From: Methanobacteriota archaeon
GTDB lineage: Archaea; Halobacteriota; Methanosarcinia; Methanosarcinales; Methanosarcinaceae
Length of the DNA stretch: 31,175 nucleotides
NCBI GenBank assembly: GCA_023399215.1
Contig: JAEWQJ010000044.1
Coordinates: forward strand, 1-31,175
Direction: 5' to 3'
The translations under genes and the position numbers were made by a program. The notes under the pieces are model-generated. The model was given only the letters and a program-made list of their open reading frames with translations, searched no databases and was not told the origin of the DNA. Positions 1 to 8,465 of the stretch are shown here, one piece after another (the stretch's first letter is position 1; each line of letters starts with the position of its first letter).

Positions 1-124
1 TCTTGTACAGTTTAGATAACTTCTTGTACAGTTTAGATAACTTCTTGTACAGTTTAGATAACTTCTTGTACAGTTTAGATAACTTCTTGTACAGTTTAGA
101 TAACTTCTTGTACAGTTTAGATAA
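1..124. repeat. 21-bp tandem repeat, six copies, cut by window edge
   Basis: Five perfect 21-bp units (1-21, 22-42, 43-63, 64-84, 85-105) are followed by a 19-base partial unit (106-124). The unit begins TCTTGTACAG and ends ATAACT. The array starts at the first base of the window, so its true length is unknown. The period is a multiple of three, and one plus-strand frame is open through all units, reading LYSLDNF over and over, with a stop at 135-137. It is either the 3' end of a repeat-bearing gene or a 3'-flanking minisatellite like others in this window. There are no spacers, so it is not a CRISPR. Confidence 0.95.
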
Positions 125-135
125 AAATTGGTGTT

Positions 136-165
136 GATCGGGGTGAATAGTCCCCGGATCTTTTT
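136..165 (+). terminator. Hairpin plus T-run, plus-strand terminator candidate
   Basis: The arms GATCGGGG (136-143) and CCCCGGATC (152-160) pair with one bulged base around an 8-base loop. Five T residues follow directly (161-165). It begins at the stop codon of the frame open through the 21-bp array, which suggests a plus-strand transcript enters from the left edge and ends here. Confidence 0.5.
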
Positions 166-200
166 ACACGCTATCTAGAAAAGAAAAACTTCTAAAGAAA

Positions 201-335
201 TTATTTTTTCTTCTTTTCCTTCGCAAGCTTCTTCTTTGCGTCCTTGCTACCTGCAGAAGCCTGTTTTTCTAGCTCCTCAAGCTTTTGTCTTTTAGCGCTT
301 TTCTTCTTTTCCAGATCTTTTTTAGACATTGCCAT
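201..335 (-). CDS. Small lysine-rich hypothetical protein (44 aa)
   Basis: This short basic protein begins MAMSKKDLEKKK and ends in a run of lysines. It has a helix-forming K/E/L composition throughout and no membrane segment. The frame stays open upstream to a TTG at 434 (77 aa). The ATG at 335 is preferred because AAGGT lies 7 bases before it, whereas the TTG has no such site. It follows pyrG on the same strand after about 250 bases. The family is not recognised. The charge suggests contact with nucleic acid or the ribosome, but that is inference. A chance low-complexity frame remains possible. Confidence 0.45.
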   Translation of the reverse strand: MAMSKKDLEKKKSAKRQKLEELEKQASAGSKDAKKKLAKEKKKK

Positions 336-584
336 AATATGTACCTTCATAGGTTTTGGTAAAATTGCGATATCTGTACAGGCACTACTTATGTAAGATG
401 CCTCAATAGATATCGCGTAATCTACCTTTTTCAATTGTAAGAGTATTTATCAGTTTCCAGCCAAATAAATTTTTTTGATAGAGTGTCAGGCTAGGTTAAA
501 GGTTTGAACTTCTCCTATACGATTAAAATATTCATGAAAAAGGAATTAAAGGTGATAAATCCCCTAAAATAATCTTTACCTGCT

Positions 585-2189
585 TTATCGTCCTTCTCTT
601 TCCTTCCTGTACTTGCACATTGCCGCGACGAGGCCATTGAATGGAGGAGACGGTCTTCCAGGCCGTGATCTAAACTCAGGATGGAACTGGGAACCAAAGA
701 AGAAACGCTTGCCAGGAATCTCAGCAATTTCCATCCTGTTCTTGTTTTTACCGGAAAAGACAATGCCGTAAGACTCAAGTCTGTCAACAAACTCCGGGTT
801 AACCTCATACCTGTGGCGGTGACGCTCAACAATGTAATTGGTCCCGTAGATTTTAGCGGCAATAGAGCCTTCTGTAAGGATGGCTTCATAGTCCCCAAGA
901 CGCATGGTTCCGCCCATTTCTGCAACACCGGTCTGCTCAGGCAGGAGATCAATCACAGGGTAAGGGGTATCTTCGTCAAATTCCGTACTGTTTGCTCCTT
1001 TGAGTTTAGCCACATTTCTGGCAAACTCGATGACTGCAAGCTGCATGCCCAGGCAGATCCCAAGGAATGGAATATCATTTTCCCTGGCGAACTTAATTGC
1101 CATCATCTTGCCTTCTGTGCCACGCCCGCCAAAACCGCCCGGAATAAGAATCCCATCATACCTTATTAGCTTCTCAATTTCGGCTGGATTTTCTTCCAGA
1201 ATTTCGGCTTCAACCATATTAACTTCAACCCTGCATCCGTTATTAATTCCTCCATGTTTGGCAGCTTCAAGGATGCTAAGGTAAGAGTCCTCAAGATTGG
1301 TATATTTTCCGACGATTGCAAGTTTAACCGTGTTGGTTGTAGAGTGCATCCTTGCAACCATCTCTTTCCACGCGCCGTTTTCGACATTGGACTCAAGTTG
1401 CAGGTGTTTCATGAGCTGGGTGGTTAATCCCTGCTCTTCTATCTCAAGAGGCACTTCATAAATATCATCGGCGTCATGAGCGCTGATAACCAGTTCCTGG
1501 GGTACATCACAAAAGAGGGCAATTTTCTCTTTGGCGCTTTCCTGAAGAGGTGACTTTGATCTTACAACGATTACTTCAGGACTGAGCCCAAGGGTGCGGA
1601 GTTCCTTTACGGAGTGCTGGGAAGGCTTGGTTTTTTGCTCTCCCTGAAGGTCTTCCATAGCCAGTGTGACATGAATAAATGCAACATTTTCGGAAGGTTC
1701 CTCTCTGTGCATCTGGCGTACAGCCTCAAGGAAAGGCATGCTCTCAATGTCCCCAACAGTCCCTCCGATTTCAATAAGACAGATATCGGCCCCACTCCGG
1801 GCAGCGACCTTCCTGATCCTGCTTTTGATCTCGTTTGTGACATGGGGAATGATCTGAACGGTTTTTCCCAGGTAGTCTCCTCTCCTCTCTTTGGAAATTA
1901 CTTCTAAGTAGACCTTGCCTGTGGTAAGGTTATGGTCCCTTGTAAGTTCAGTATCAAGGAACCGCTCGTAATTCCCAAGATCCAGGTCAACTTCACCTCC
2001 GTCCTTGAGCACAAAAACTTCCCCATGCTGGTAGGGGCTCATGGTGCCTGCATCAATATTGATGTAAGGGTCGATCTTGATAGCCGTAACTTTATAACCT
2101 TTGTTTTTAAGGTTTCTGCCAATGGATGCGATGGTAATGCCTTTCCCAAGCCCGCTCATCACCCCACCGGTAACTATTATATACTTCAT
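585..2189 (-). CDS. pyrG: CTP synthase
   Basis: Glutamine-hydrolysing CTP synthase turns UTP, ATP and glutamine into CTP, the last step of pyrimidine nucleotide synthesis in the cytosol. The 534-residue length is normal for the family. The N-terminal synthetase domain shows the P-loop at residues 8-18 (GGVMSGLGKGI). The C-terminal class I glutamine amidotransferase domain has the nucleophile Cys379 in LGICLGMQ and the His503/Glu505 pair in FHPEF. The ATG at 2189 has a GAGG ribosome site about 9 bases upstream. All key residues are present, so the enzyme should be active. It appears to be transcribed alone. Confidence 0.98.
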   Translation of the reverse strand: MKYIIVTGGVMSGLGKGITIASIGRNLKNKGYKVTAIKIDPYINIDAGTMSPYQHGEVFVLKDGGEVDLDLGNYERFLDTELTRDHNLTTGKVYLEVISKERRGDYLGKTVQIIPHVTNEIKSRIRKVAARSGADICLIEIGGTVGDIESMPFLEAVRQMHREEPSENVAFIHVTLAMEDLQGEQKTKPSQHSVKELRTLGLSPEVIVVRSKSPLQESAKEKIALFCDVPQELVISAHDADDIYEVPLEIEEQGLTTQLMKHLQLESNVENGAWKEMVARMHSTTNTVKLAIVGKYTNLEDSYLSILEAAKHGGINNGCRVEVNMVEAEILEENPAEIEKLIRYDGILIPGGFGGRGTEGKMMAIKFARENDIPFLGICLGMQLAVIEFARNVAKLKGANSTEFDEDTPYPVIDLLPEQTGVAEMGGTMRLGDYEAILTEGSIAAKIYGTNYIVERHRHRYEVNPEFVDRLESYGIVFSGKNKNRMEIAEIPGKRFFFGSQFHPEFRSRPGRPSPPFNGLVAAMCKYRKEREGR

Positions 2190-2240
2190 GGATAAGCTTC
2201 CTCACTAGGTTTTCCTAATAGTAGTTTCAGACTGCTAAAG

Positions 2241-2250
2241 GATATTATAC
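2241..2250 (-). promoter_or_regulatory. TATA-like box upstream of pyrG
   Basis: On the minus strand this reads GTATAATATC, about 55 bases before the pyrG start. A start site some 25 bases downstream would leave a leader of roughly 30 bases. This is assigned on sequence and position only. Confidence 0.35.
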
Positions 2251-2640
2251 GGAGTTAGACAGGAAATAATTAAATTAGTAATGTATAAGAAATCTGTCAT
2301 TAATCCTCTGGTACGAACACAATACCAATATCTTCATGATATAAAAATCACTCTCAACTTCTAAAAATGAACAGACTCAAATAAGAAGTAAAAGTAAATG
2401 AATAGACCCAAATGAAAAAGAGTTCTTTAAGTAATAACTAAAGTGTTGGCGGACTGAAAAGCATGGAATGAGGGAGAATCAGATACAGAAAAGTACAATT
2501 TTCTTGTCTTCAGGTGACTCCACAATTATAACTATTTATGAATGCTCAAGATGGATTTTTCCATGCTTTTCTCAGTTCTGAACAAGATGAATTCTTACTT
2601 ATGCGCCTGAAGTAAATTTTCACTTCGGGTTCAGAAGTTA

Positions 2641-2760
2641 ATCTCAGTTCTAAATCTGAAGTTAATCTCAGTTCTAAATCTGAAGTTAGTCTCAGTTCTA
2701 AATCTGAAGTTAATCTCAATTCTAAATCTGAAGTTAGTCTCAGTTCTAAACCTGAAATGA
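2641..2760. repeat. 24-bp tandem repeat, five copies
   Basis: Five 24-bp units start at 2641, 2665, 2689, 2713 and 2737. The first two are identical and the rest differ by a few bases. More degenerate copies trail on both sides (about 2620-2640 and 2761-2850). The array lies between pyrG (its 5' side) and the membrane-protein gene ending at 2879 (its 3' side). The rest of 2190-2878 shows no gene. One plus-strand frame is open across the units but has no start codon, so it was not called as coding. Confidence 0.9.
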
Positions 2761-2878
2761 GTTTTGACTTATGAACCTGAAAATCAACTCTCAGTTATGA
2801 ATCTGAAATGAATTGAGTGGATATCAAGTTCAAAATTGATATAAATCTCAGGTTTAAACTGTAGTTCTCCTAAAGGGT

Positions 2879-3625
2879 TTAGATCTCTTCTGCAATTTTC
2901 AGCAGAATATATATCATACAGGTCACAAAAAGTATTGAAAACAAAACCGACTGGGCAAATCCGACTTTAAACTGCAGGCTCGATGGCAATATAAAGTAGA
3001 GGAAGAATAAGCATATAAGTAGTAAAAAGCCTCCAAAAGCGATATTCATAGGAAGTTTTTCATTTTCACTTATATTTTTGGGGATTTTTCTTTCCGTGGC
3101 TGTAAAGCTTCCTGTAAAGCTTCTGCGGATAAAAGATGAAAACTCGCCAACTCCGCTTCCTGATTTAGGGTAAGAGAGCCTCTTTACAGGTAGTGCAGCT
3201 GAGGATCTTTGAGAACTCAATTCTTCTTCCTGATTTCCTGCATTGGGCTCATCTTCTGAGTGCTCCTGTGGTTTTGAATCGATTTTTCCAAGCTGGACTG
3301 GAAAGCCTTTCTTTCTTGAGCCGTAACCCGCCGTGATATAGATCTGCCCTTTTGTAAGCACCCTGCCTTCTTGCGGGATTCTTGCAACTACAGAAACGTA
3401 TTCTTTCTGAAGCACATATGGGTTATCCCTCTGAAAAATGATCTGACCTTTTAATTCGTCACTTACTGAAAAGTGAATATGCGTAGGGGACCCGTAATTT
3501 GTGATCAGGATCTCAAAGGTTTCTTCTCCGCCGGGAGAAAGTGAAATTTCAACACTTTCCTTTTCAAACTCAATTGAGTTTATCTCTTGTCGGTTGATAA
3601 TAACATTCTGGAATGTCTGCTGCAA
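2879..3625 (-). CDS. Two-pass membrane protein with beta-rich N-terminal domain, function unknown
   Basis: The product is 248 residues. Residues 1-110 look like a beta-sandwich, with alternating hydrophobic strands and a typical GGEETFEILITNYG stretch. A hydrophilic serine- and glutamate-rich linker (about 115-190) follows, then two transmembrane helices (about 195-215 and 222-243). There is no signal peptide, so it is likely C-terminally anchored. The TTG start at 3625 is supported by GTGAGG 7 bases upstream, which sits between it and the stop of the Trm112-like gene 14 bases away. The two genes therefore form one unit. It resembles uncharacterised proteins conserved in methanogens and halophiles, but no function can be given. 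Confidence 0.8.
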   Translation of the reverse strand: MQQTFQNVIINRQEINSIEFEKESVEISLSPGGEETFEILITNYGSPTHIHFSVSDELKGQIIFQRDNPYVLQKEYVSVVARIPQEGRVLTKGQIYITAGYGSRKKGFPVQLGKIDSKPQEHSEDEPNAGNQEEELSSQRSSAALPVKRLSYPKSGSGVGEFSSFIRRSFTGSFTATERKIPKNISENEKLPMNIAFGGFLLLICLFFLYFILPSSLQFKVGFAQSVLFSILFVTCMIYILLKIAEEI

Positions 3626-3639
3626 GTTTAACCCTCACA

Positions 3640-3825
3640 TCAGTTTCTAAGGTCAGGAGGAAGTAAGTTTGGGATTCCCTCATCAATGGGATAGTGCTCT
3701 TTGCATACAGGGCAGTAGAGGGTCCCGGATATGATCTCTTCTTCATTTTCTTCGACAACGTTCAAAACCAGATCGCCCTTACATATAGGGCAGGCCAGAA
3801 TATCCATAAGATTTTTTTTCACCAA
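3640..3825 (-). CDS. Trm112-like zinc-ribbon methyltransferase partner
   Basis: This 61-residue protein has the Trm112/UPF0434 pattern: an N-terminal LMDILACPICKGDL with a CPxC pair (Cys12, Cys15), a second pair YCPVCKEHYPID (Cys38, Cys41), and the usual C-terminal GIPNLLP. Family members bind zinc and stabilise methyltransferases that modify tRNA, rRNA and release factors. The archaeal protein is known to activate several such enzymes. The start is GTG at 3825, preceded by GGTGA at 6 bases spacing. It is the first gene of a pair with the membrane protein at 2879-3625. A TATA-like stretch lies near 3868-3880 on the minus strand. Confidence 0.88.
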   Translation of the reverse strand: MVKKNLMDILACPICKGDLVLNVVEENEEEIISGTLYCPVCKEHYPIDEGIPNLLPPDLRN

Positions 3826-5042
3826 AATTCACCGTTAAAGTCGCTTTTCCTATGGGAGGAGACAAAGTTTAATATTTAGTAAGGAAAGCTGATTGTTTTT
3901 AATCTTTGCTTTTTGTTCTGTGGATGTGAACTTTATCCCGTTACTTAACCGTATTCAATTCATACTCCTATTTTAATGTAATCTTATTTACAGGCACTTA
4001 TGATTTGAAGCTTATCTACTCTATCGAATGTTGTTCTTTCTATAAGCTAATATCAAAACTAATATTCTACTGATGTTATAAATACTAAATTATAATATTT
4101 TTACTTAGATTGCAGTATTCAAAAAAACTTTTAAAACTTTATAATATTTTATGTGAGTTTTTAGATAATTACAAGTTATAGTCTATTGTCTCTACAAAAC
4201 CCTCCATTTATAATATGTCAAATATTTTGAAATGAATTTGCATTGTTAAATTTCTAAGTTTAAACTGGGCTAGTAAAAATAAGTTTAGAGAAATTTCCAT
4301 ATAGCTCTTTTTAAAATAGGACAGCTAATTCTTGTACTGTATAGAACGTTTGCTTTATTTTTTTATCTTATTGGCACAATCTACTTATATAGTTAATAGG
4401 AAATAGGATTCCGTATTCCTTTTGTAAAAAACGGATAAACGTAGAATAGAGGAGAACCAATTGATAAATAAAAAACAGAGAAGAAGCTTTCAAAGCAAAT
4501 TTCACAGGGATCTTTGTCGGGAATGTCATGCTTTTAACTTCTGATAAAATCTATTAAATATATCGGGGTTATTCGGGCAACATTAACTTGACTATGTCAC
4601 ATTACAGAGTAAAATGCCATTATTAAATCTAATATACTAAATACATTTCGTAGTGAAATCGATAACAGTGGTTGGAGTAACTGTCTAATCTAGCAAAGTC
4701 GAGTTAATCTAAGCTTACTAATAAATTGGAAAAAAGGTACATATCAAAAATTTGTTAATACGCGACCTTTAGACAGCCTCCAAAAAATTATCTACTCAAC
4801 TTATCTACACAACAGTAGAAACACAATAGTAGAAACACAATCTAATAGAGCACAACTTGAAAATAATGGAACCACAATATGAGGTATAAAATGGAATACG
4901 AACTAGATGAAGTCGAGAATTACATCGAGTCTAGAAAATAAATGGGAGAGAAATAAACACAGAAAGAGTGAATTAGCCTCTAAGTAGTCCACAAACATAT
5001 CAGTCAATCTATAAAAATATTAAAAGAATTAAACAAATGTTT

Positions 5043-5117
5043 GAGCTCTTCCCAAAACTCTACTCATTGTTCAAAATTTGAGATTCAGGGTGACGATTTT
5101 AGTTTTGGGATGAGCTC
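5043..5117. repeat. 75-bp element with 17-bp inverted ends
   Basis: The left arm GAGCTCTTCCCAAAACT (5043-5059) matches the reverse complement of the right arm (5101-5117) with one mismatch. The 41 bases between them code for nothing. There is no clear target-site duplication. Such ends are typical of a miniature transposable element or an internally deleted insertion sequence. A transcript hairpin is the alternative. Confidence 0.6.
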
Positions 5118-5149
5118 TATCTGAATATAGCTACGTTTTTTTAAAAAAG

Positions 5150-5157
5150 TTTATAAA
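5150..5157 (+). promoter_or_regulatory. TATA box, candidate cooS promoter
   Basis: TTTATAAA lies about 280 bases before the cooS start. A start site near 5180 would give a leader of about 250 bases containing a 20-codon open frame (5217-5279). No nearer TATA box was found. Confidence 0.4.
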
Positions 5158-5431
5158 GCAATAAAATTTGATAATCCTGAAGAATTCTTCCATATTAACC
5201 AATTTTAAGATTATACATGGCTGAAAATCAAGAAATAAAATATCAGCCAGGTAAAGTTGCTTTAGGATCACAGATTTAGGGACTAATGCTTTAAATCAGG
5301 GAGCTTGAACTGAAGTTTCGGATGGCTCCAGCAGGAATCGAGAAACAAACACGATGTTCTTTGAATAAAATGCACAACCAATGAAAATGCTTACAGATGG
5401 CAGCATTTTCATGCTAAATGTGGGATATGAA

Positions 5432-7306
5432 ATGAAGACGGAAATATATGAGAAAAGCATTGACCTTGCAAGCCAGAAAATGCTTCAGAAGGCTGAAGAA
5501 GAAGGCATTGAAACCGCCTGGGATAGATATGAAAAACAACTGCCTCAGTGCAGTTTCGGGCAGCTAGGAGTTTGCTGTCGGAATTGCAATATGGGTCCAT
5601 GCAGGATAGATCCCTTCGGAGAAGGAGTTCAAAAGGGAATTTGCGGCGCTACTGCAGATATCATAGTTGCAAGGAATTTCCTTAGAATGATTGCCGCAGG
5701 TGCAGCAGCTCATTCCGACCATGCAAGAGACGCTGTTCTGACATTTAAGAAAATGAGTGAAGGAGAAGCTGGAAGCTACAGGATAAAAGATGAAGCAAAA
5801 CTGCTATCTCTTGCCTCTGAATATGGGATTCCCTCTGATGGGAAAAGCCTGGAGGAAATCGCAGCCAAACTTGCCGACACACTGCTGCAGGAATTTGGAA
5901 AACAGGATGGACATCTCCAGTGTACCAGAAGAGTTCCTGAATCAAGGCTCAAACTCTGGGCCGAGCTTGGAATAGAGCCCAGGGGAATTGACCGGGAAAT
6001 CGTGGAATGTATGCACAGGACTCATATAGGTGTGGACAATGATGCGGTTCATATCTTGCTGCAAGGACTGCGCACAGGGCTTTCCGATGGCTGGGGAGGC
6101 TCGATGATAGCCACCGATGTCCAGGACATACTTTTCGGAACTCCACAGCCTAGAAGAAGCACCGTTAATCTGGGGGTGCTGTCCAGAGATAAAGTAAATG
6201 TAATTGTCCACGGGCACGAACCTATTCTCTCAGAAATGATTGTGGAAGCTGCAGAAGACCCCGAGCTCCTTAAACTTGCAGAGGAAAAGGGTGCATCAGG
6301 CATCAACGTTGCAGGGATCTGCTGTACTGGTAACGAAACCCTGATGCGGCATGGGACTCCCATAGCAGGGACTTTCCTTCAGCAGGAGCTGGCAGTAATT
6401 ACAGGCGCTGTGGAAGCTATGGTTGTTGATGTCCAGTGTATCATGCCCTCGCTTGGAGAGCTTACAGGCTGCTACCACACAAAGTTTATATCCACATCTC
6501 CAAAGGCCGATTTTCCCAACACCATAAGAATGGAATTCCATGAGGACAGAGCTTATGAAACCGCAAAAGAAATCGTAAGGATTGCTGTCGAAAACTTCCC
6601 TAACAGGATTCCGGAAAAGGTTAACATACCTGAAGAGAAGCAGGAGTGCATGGCAGGCTTCAGTGTCGAAGCTATTCTCAATGCCCTTGGAGGAAGCCCT
6701 GATCCTCTCATTGAGGCGATAACAGGCGGGGCAGTTAGGGGAATTGGGGCTGTTGTCGGCTGCAATAACGTAAAAATAAAGCACAACTACGGCCATGTCA
6801 ACCTCGTTAAAGAACTGATTAAAAACAATGTGCTTGTGGTCACAACCGGCTGCAATGCAATTGCATGTGCCGAAGCAGGTCTTCTTCTGCCGGAAGCCTC
6901 CGAAATGGCAGGCGATGGGTTAAAAGCTGTCTGTAAGGCTCTGGGCATACCCCCTGTCCTGCACATGGGTTCCTGTGTTGATATCAGCCGTATCCTTGTG
7001 CTTGCATCTGCGATCGCAGGCCGCCTGGGTGTGGACATAAGTGATCTTCCAGCAGCAGGAGCAGCCCCTGAATGGATGAGCGAAAAGGCAGTTAGTATCG
7101 GGGCTTATGTGGTTTCATCCGGTGTATTCACCGTGCTCGGGACTATTCCGGCTGTTCTTGGAAGTCAGGCTGTTACGTCACTTCTGACAGGAGGCTTGAA
7201 CAGCGTGGTCGGAGCAAGCTTTGCGGTTGAGCCTGATCCCCTTAAAGCTGCAGATCTGATGCTTGAGCATATTGACGAAAAAAGAAAGGCGCTGGGCTTG
7301 AACTAA
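5432..7306 (+). CDS. cooS: Monofunctional Ni-Fe carbon monoxide dehydrogenase catalytic subunit
   Basis: CooS oxidises CO with water to CO2, two electrons and two protons at a Ni-Fe-S C-cluster. Numbering from the ATG at 5432 (624 aa), the D-cluster cysteines are 40 and 48, and the B-cluster cysteines are 49, 52, 57 and 71. C-cluster ligands are His262 (HGHEP), Cys297/298 (ICCTGNE), Cys336, Cys444 (GCNNVK), Cys474 (TTGCNAIAC) and Cys515 (GSCVDISR). The catalytic lysine is Lys552 (SEKAVSIG). The frame opens 51 bases earlier (5381), but the 5432 start puts these cysteines within one residue of well-studied bacterial enzymes and has a weak GGGAT site; the earlier ATG has none. The CooF-like gene follows after 13 bases. 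No acetyl-CoA synthase subunits are nearby, so it is of the CooS rather than the Cdh type. Confidence 0.97.
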   Translation: MKTEIYEKSIDLASQKMLQKAEEEGIETAWDRYEKQLPQCSFGQLGVCCRNCNMGPCRIDPFGEGVQKGICGATADIIVARNFLRMIAAGAAAHSDHARDAVLTFKKMSEGEAGSYRIKDEAKLLSLASEYGIPSDGKSLEEIAAKLADTLLQEFGKQDGHLQCTRRVPESRLKLWAELGIEPRGIDREIVECMHRTHIGVDNDAVHILLQGLRTGLSDGWGGSMIATDVQDILFGTPQPRRSTVNLGVLSRDKVNVIVHGHEPILSEMIVEAAEDPELLKLAEEKGASGINVAGICCTGNETLMRHGTPIAGTFLQQELAVITGAVEAMVVDVQCIMPSLGELTGCYHTKFISTSPKADFPNTIRMEFHEDRAYETAKEIVRIAVENFPNRIPEKVNIPEEKQECMAGFSVEAILNALGGSPDPLIEAITGGAVRGIGAVVGCNNVKIKHNYGHVNLVKELIKNNVLVVTTGCNAIACAEAGLLLPEASEMAGDGLKAVCKALGIPPVLHMGSCVDISRILVLASAIAGRLGVDISDLPAAGAAPEWMSEKAVSIGAYVVSSGVFTVLGTIPAVLGSQAVTSLLTGGLNSVVGASFAVEPDPLKAADLMLEHIDEKRKALGLN

Positions 7307-7319
7307 GAGATGATTTATA

Positions 7320-7829
7320 ATGAAGGATTTAATGATTCGTCCCGAACGCTGTATGGGCTGCCGCTCCTGTGAGACTGCATGTGCAGTTGCACATTCCGCG
7401 AGCAAGAGCCTCTTTTCGGCTATAGGAGAAAAACCGACTCCGAAAAAACGCATCAATCTGGAGCCTGTCCCTGACCTTGGAGTTTCTCTTCCCATTACCT
7501 GTCGTCACTGTAAGGATGCTCCCTGTGTTTCGGTTTGCCCTACAAAAGCTATTTCTCAGGATGAAAATGCCAGTATGGTAAGTTATGACCCGAATCTTTG
7601 CGTAGACTGCTGGATCTGTTCTATGGTATGTTCACGTTTTACTCCTTTATATCATATGATTCTTGTTATGGGCTGCTGGACCAGTTCCATGAATCACAAT
7701 CGTAAGGTAATCAGCAGGCAAGCTGAAGCAGGGATAAAATGTGATCTCTGCGAGGGTAGAGATATGCCTGCCTGCGTTGAAGCCTGCCCGACACATGCCA
7801 TTATTTTCACAGAGGCAAATGAGGTTTAA
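7320..7829 (+). CDS. cooF: CooF-like polyferredoxin, electron acceptor of CooS
   Basis: This 169-residue iron-sulfur protein has four [4Fe-4S] motifs: Cys11/14/17/21 (CMGCRSCETAC), Cys61/64/69/73 (CRHCKDAPCVSVCP), Cys94/97/100/104 (CVDCWICSMVC) and Cys141/144/152/156 (CDLCEGRDMPACVEACP). This is the pattern of CooF and HycB/DmsB-type electron-transfer subunits. It begins 13 bases after cooS with an AGATGA site, so the two should be cotranscribed and the protein should take electrons from the B/D clusters. There is no CO-induced hydrogenase here, so the final acceptor is unknown. The symbol rests on context and fold; orthology to bacterial CooF was not tested. Confidence 0.9.
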   Translation: MKDLMIRPERCMGCRSCETACAVAHSASKSLFSAIGEKPTPKKRINLEPVPDLGVSLPITCRHCKDAPCVSVCPTKAISQDENASMVSYDPNLCVDCWICSMVCSRFTPLYHMILVMGCWTSSMNHNRKVISRQAEAGIKCDLCEGRDMPACVEACPTHAIIFTEANEV

Positions 7830-7944
7830 AGAAAAGTTACCTTAGCTGAACTATCGTAGAACTTGAAAATCTATAGAATCGTGGTGGCACATTCGGTTTC
7901 AAGCAATTTCCGATCTGCGCCATCGCTTCTTTCCTGAATGATAC

Positions 7945-7952
7945 TTTATAAA
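7945..7952 (+). promoter_or_regulatory. TATA box upstream of first universal stress protein
   Basis: TTTATAAA is 54 bases before the ATG at 8006. Transcription would start near 7975, and a GGGGAG ribosome site follows just before the gene. Confidence 0.5.
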
Positions 7953-8005
7953 GGATTATTGTCATATCAACAAATATAAATTCAAAAGAAAATGGGGAGT
8001 CAGGT

Positions 8006-8461
8006 ATGACTAGCAGTTTTTACAGGAAGATAATGGTTGCAACCGACGGTTCGGAATCTGTTAGAAAAGCGGTCGAAACAGCAGTTGAAATCGCAAAAAT
8101 AAGTGGTGCAAAACTATATGCTGTGTACGTGATTGCTTCTGAAGGGTTTTCGATAACCTATCCAAAGGATGTTGGATGGGAAAGAGCCATTCTCGAGTAC
8201 TTCAGGGCTGAAAGCAAGGAGGCAACGGTTTATGTCGAAAACTCCGGGAAAGAAGCAAATGTTGAGGTTGAGTCCGTAATCCTGCAAGGAATTCCTGCAA
8301 ATGAGCTTGTCGATTTTGCAGAAAGAAACAATATTGACCTTATTGTCATGGGCACACTTGGAAGGACCGGAATTGAGAGGTTTTTGCTCGGGAGCGTGGC
8401 CGAAAATGTGGTAAGGCACTCAAAAAAACCGGTACTCGTCGTAAGGGGAGAAATTGCTTAA
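8006..8461 (+). CDS. Universal stress protein (UspA family), ATP-binding type
   Basis: This 151-residue single-domain USP is a cytosolic nucleotide-binding protein that usually works as a dimer. The N-terminal strand RKIMVATDGSE (residues 7-17) has the usual Asp. The C-terminal motif G-x2-G-x9-G-S spans residues 116-130 (GTLGRTGIERFLLGS), which is the ATP-binding signature of the MJ0577 type. It is preceded by GGGGAG and its own TATA box. A close paralogue lies at 10436-10906, and they flank a nucleoside-gate membrane protein. What it responds to cannot be read from the sequence; its position just after the CO dehydrogenase operon is only suggestive. Confidence 0.95.
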   Translation: MTSSFYRKIMVATDGSESVRKAVETAVEIAKISGAKLYAVYVIASEGFSITYPKDVGWERAILEYFRAESKEATVYVENSGKEANVEVESVILQGIPANELVDFAERNNIDLIVMGTLGRTGIERFLLGSVAENVVRHSKKPVLVVRGEIA

Positions 8462-8465
8462 AAAG

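Larger units (their letters stand above)
3880..5380. other. 1.5-kb AT-rich region with no clear gene
   Basis: No reading frame of convincing length exists here on either strand. It holds a TATA-like element (4385-4393), three tiny open frames worth noting (4461-4544, 27 codons with GAGGAG before a TTG; 4891-4941, 16 codons with GAGGT; 5217-5279, 20 codons), a short duplicated stretch around 4806-4856, an inverted-repeat element (5043-5117) and a TATA box (5150-5157) that probably starts the cooS transcript. It may be decayed sequence, a long leader, or host to small proteins or RNAs. Confidence 0.6.

Noticed and set aside
1..124. Possible CRISPR array
   Set aside because: Units are contiguous and identical with no spacers, and no cas gene is near; it is a plain tandem repeat.
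515..952. Long minus-strand frame overlapping the pyrG end
   Set aside because: It lies inside pyrG in another frame, has no ribosome site and reads as out-of-frame pyrG sequence.
2616..2780. Open frame through the 24-bp repeats
   Set aside because: No start codon, bounded by stops, and only reflects a period divisible by three.
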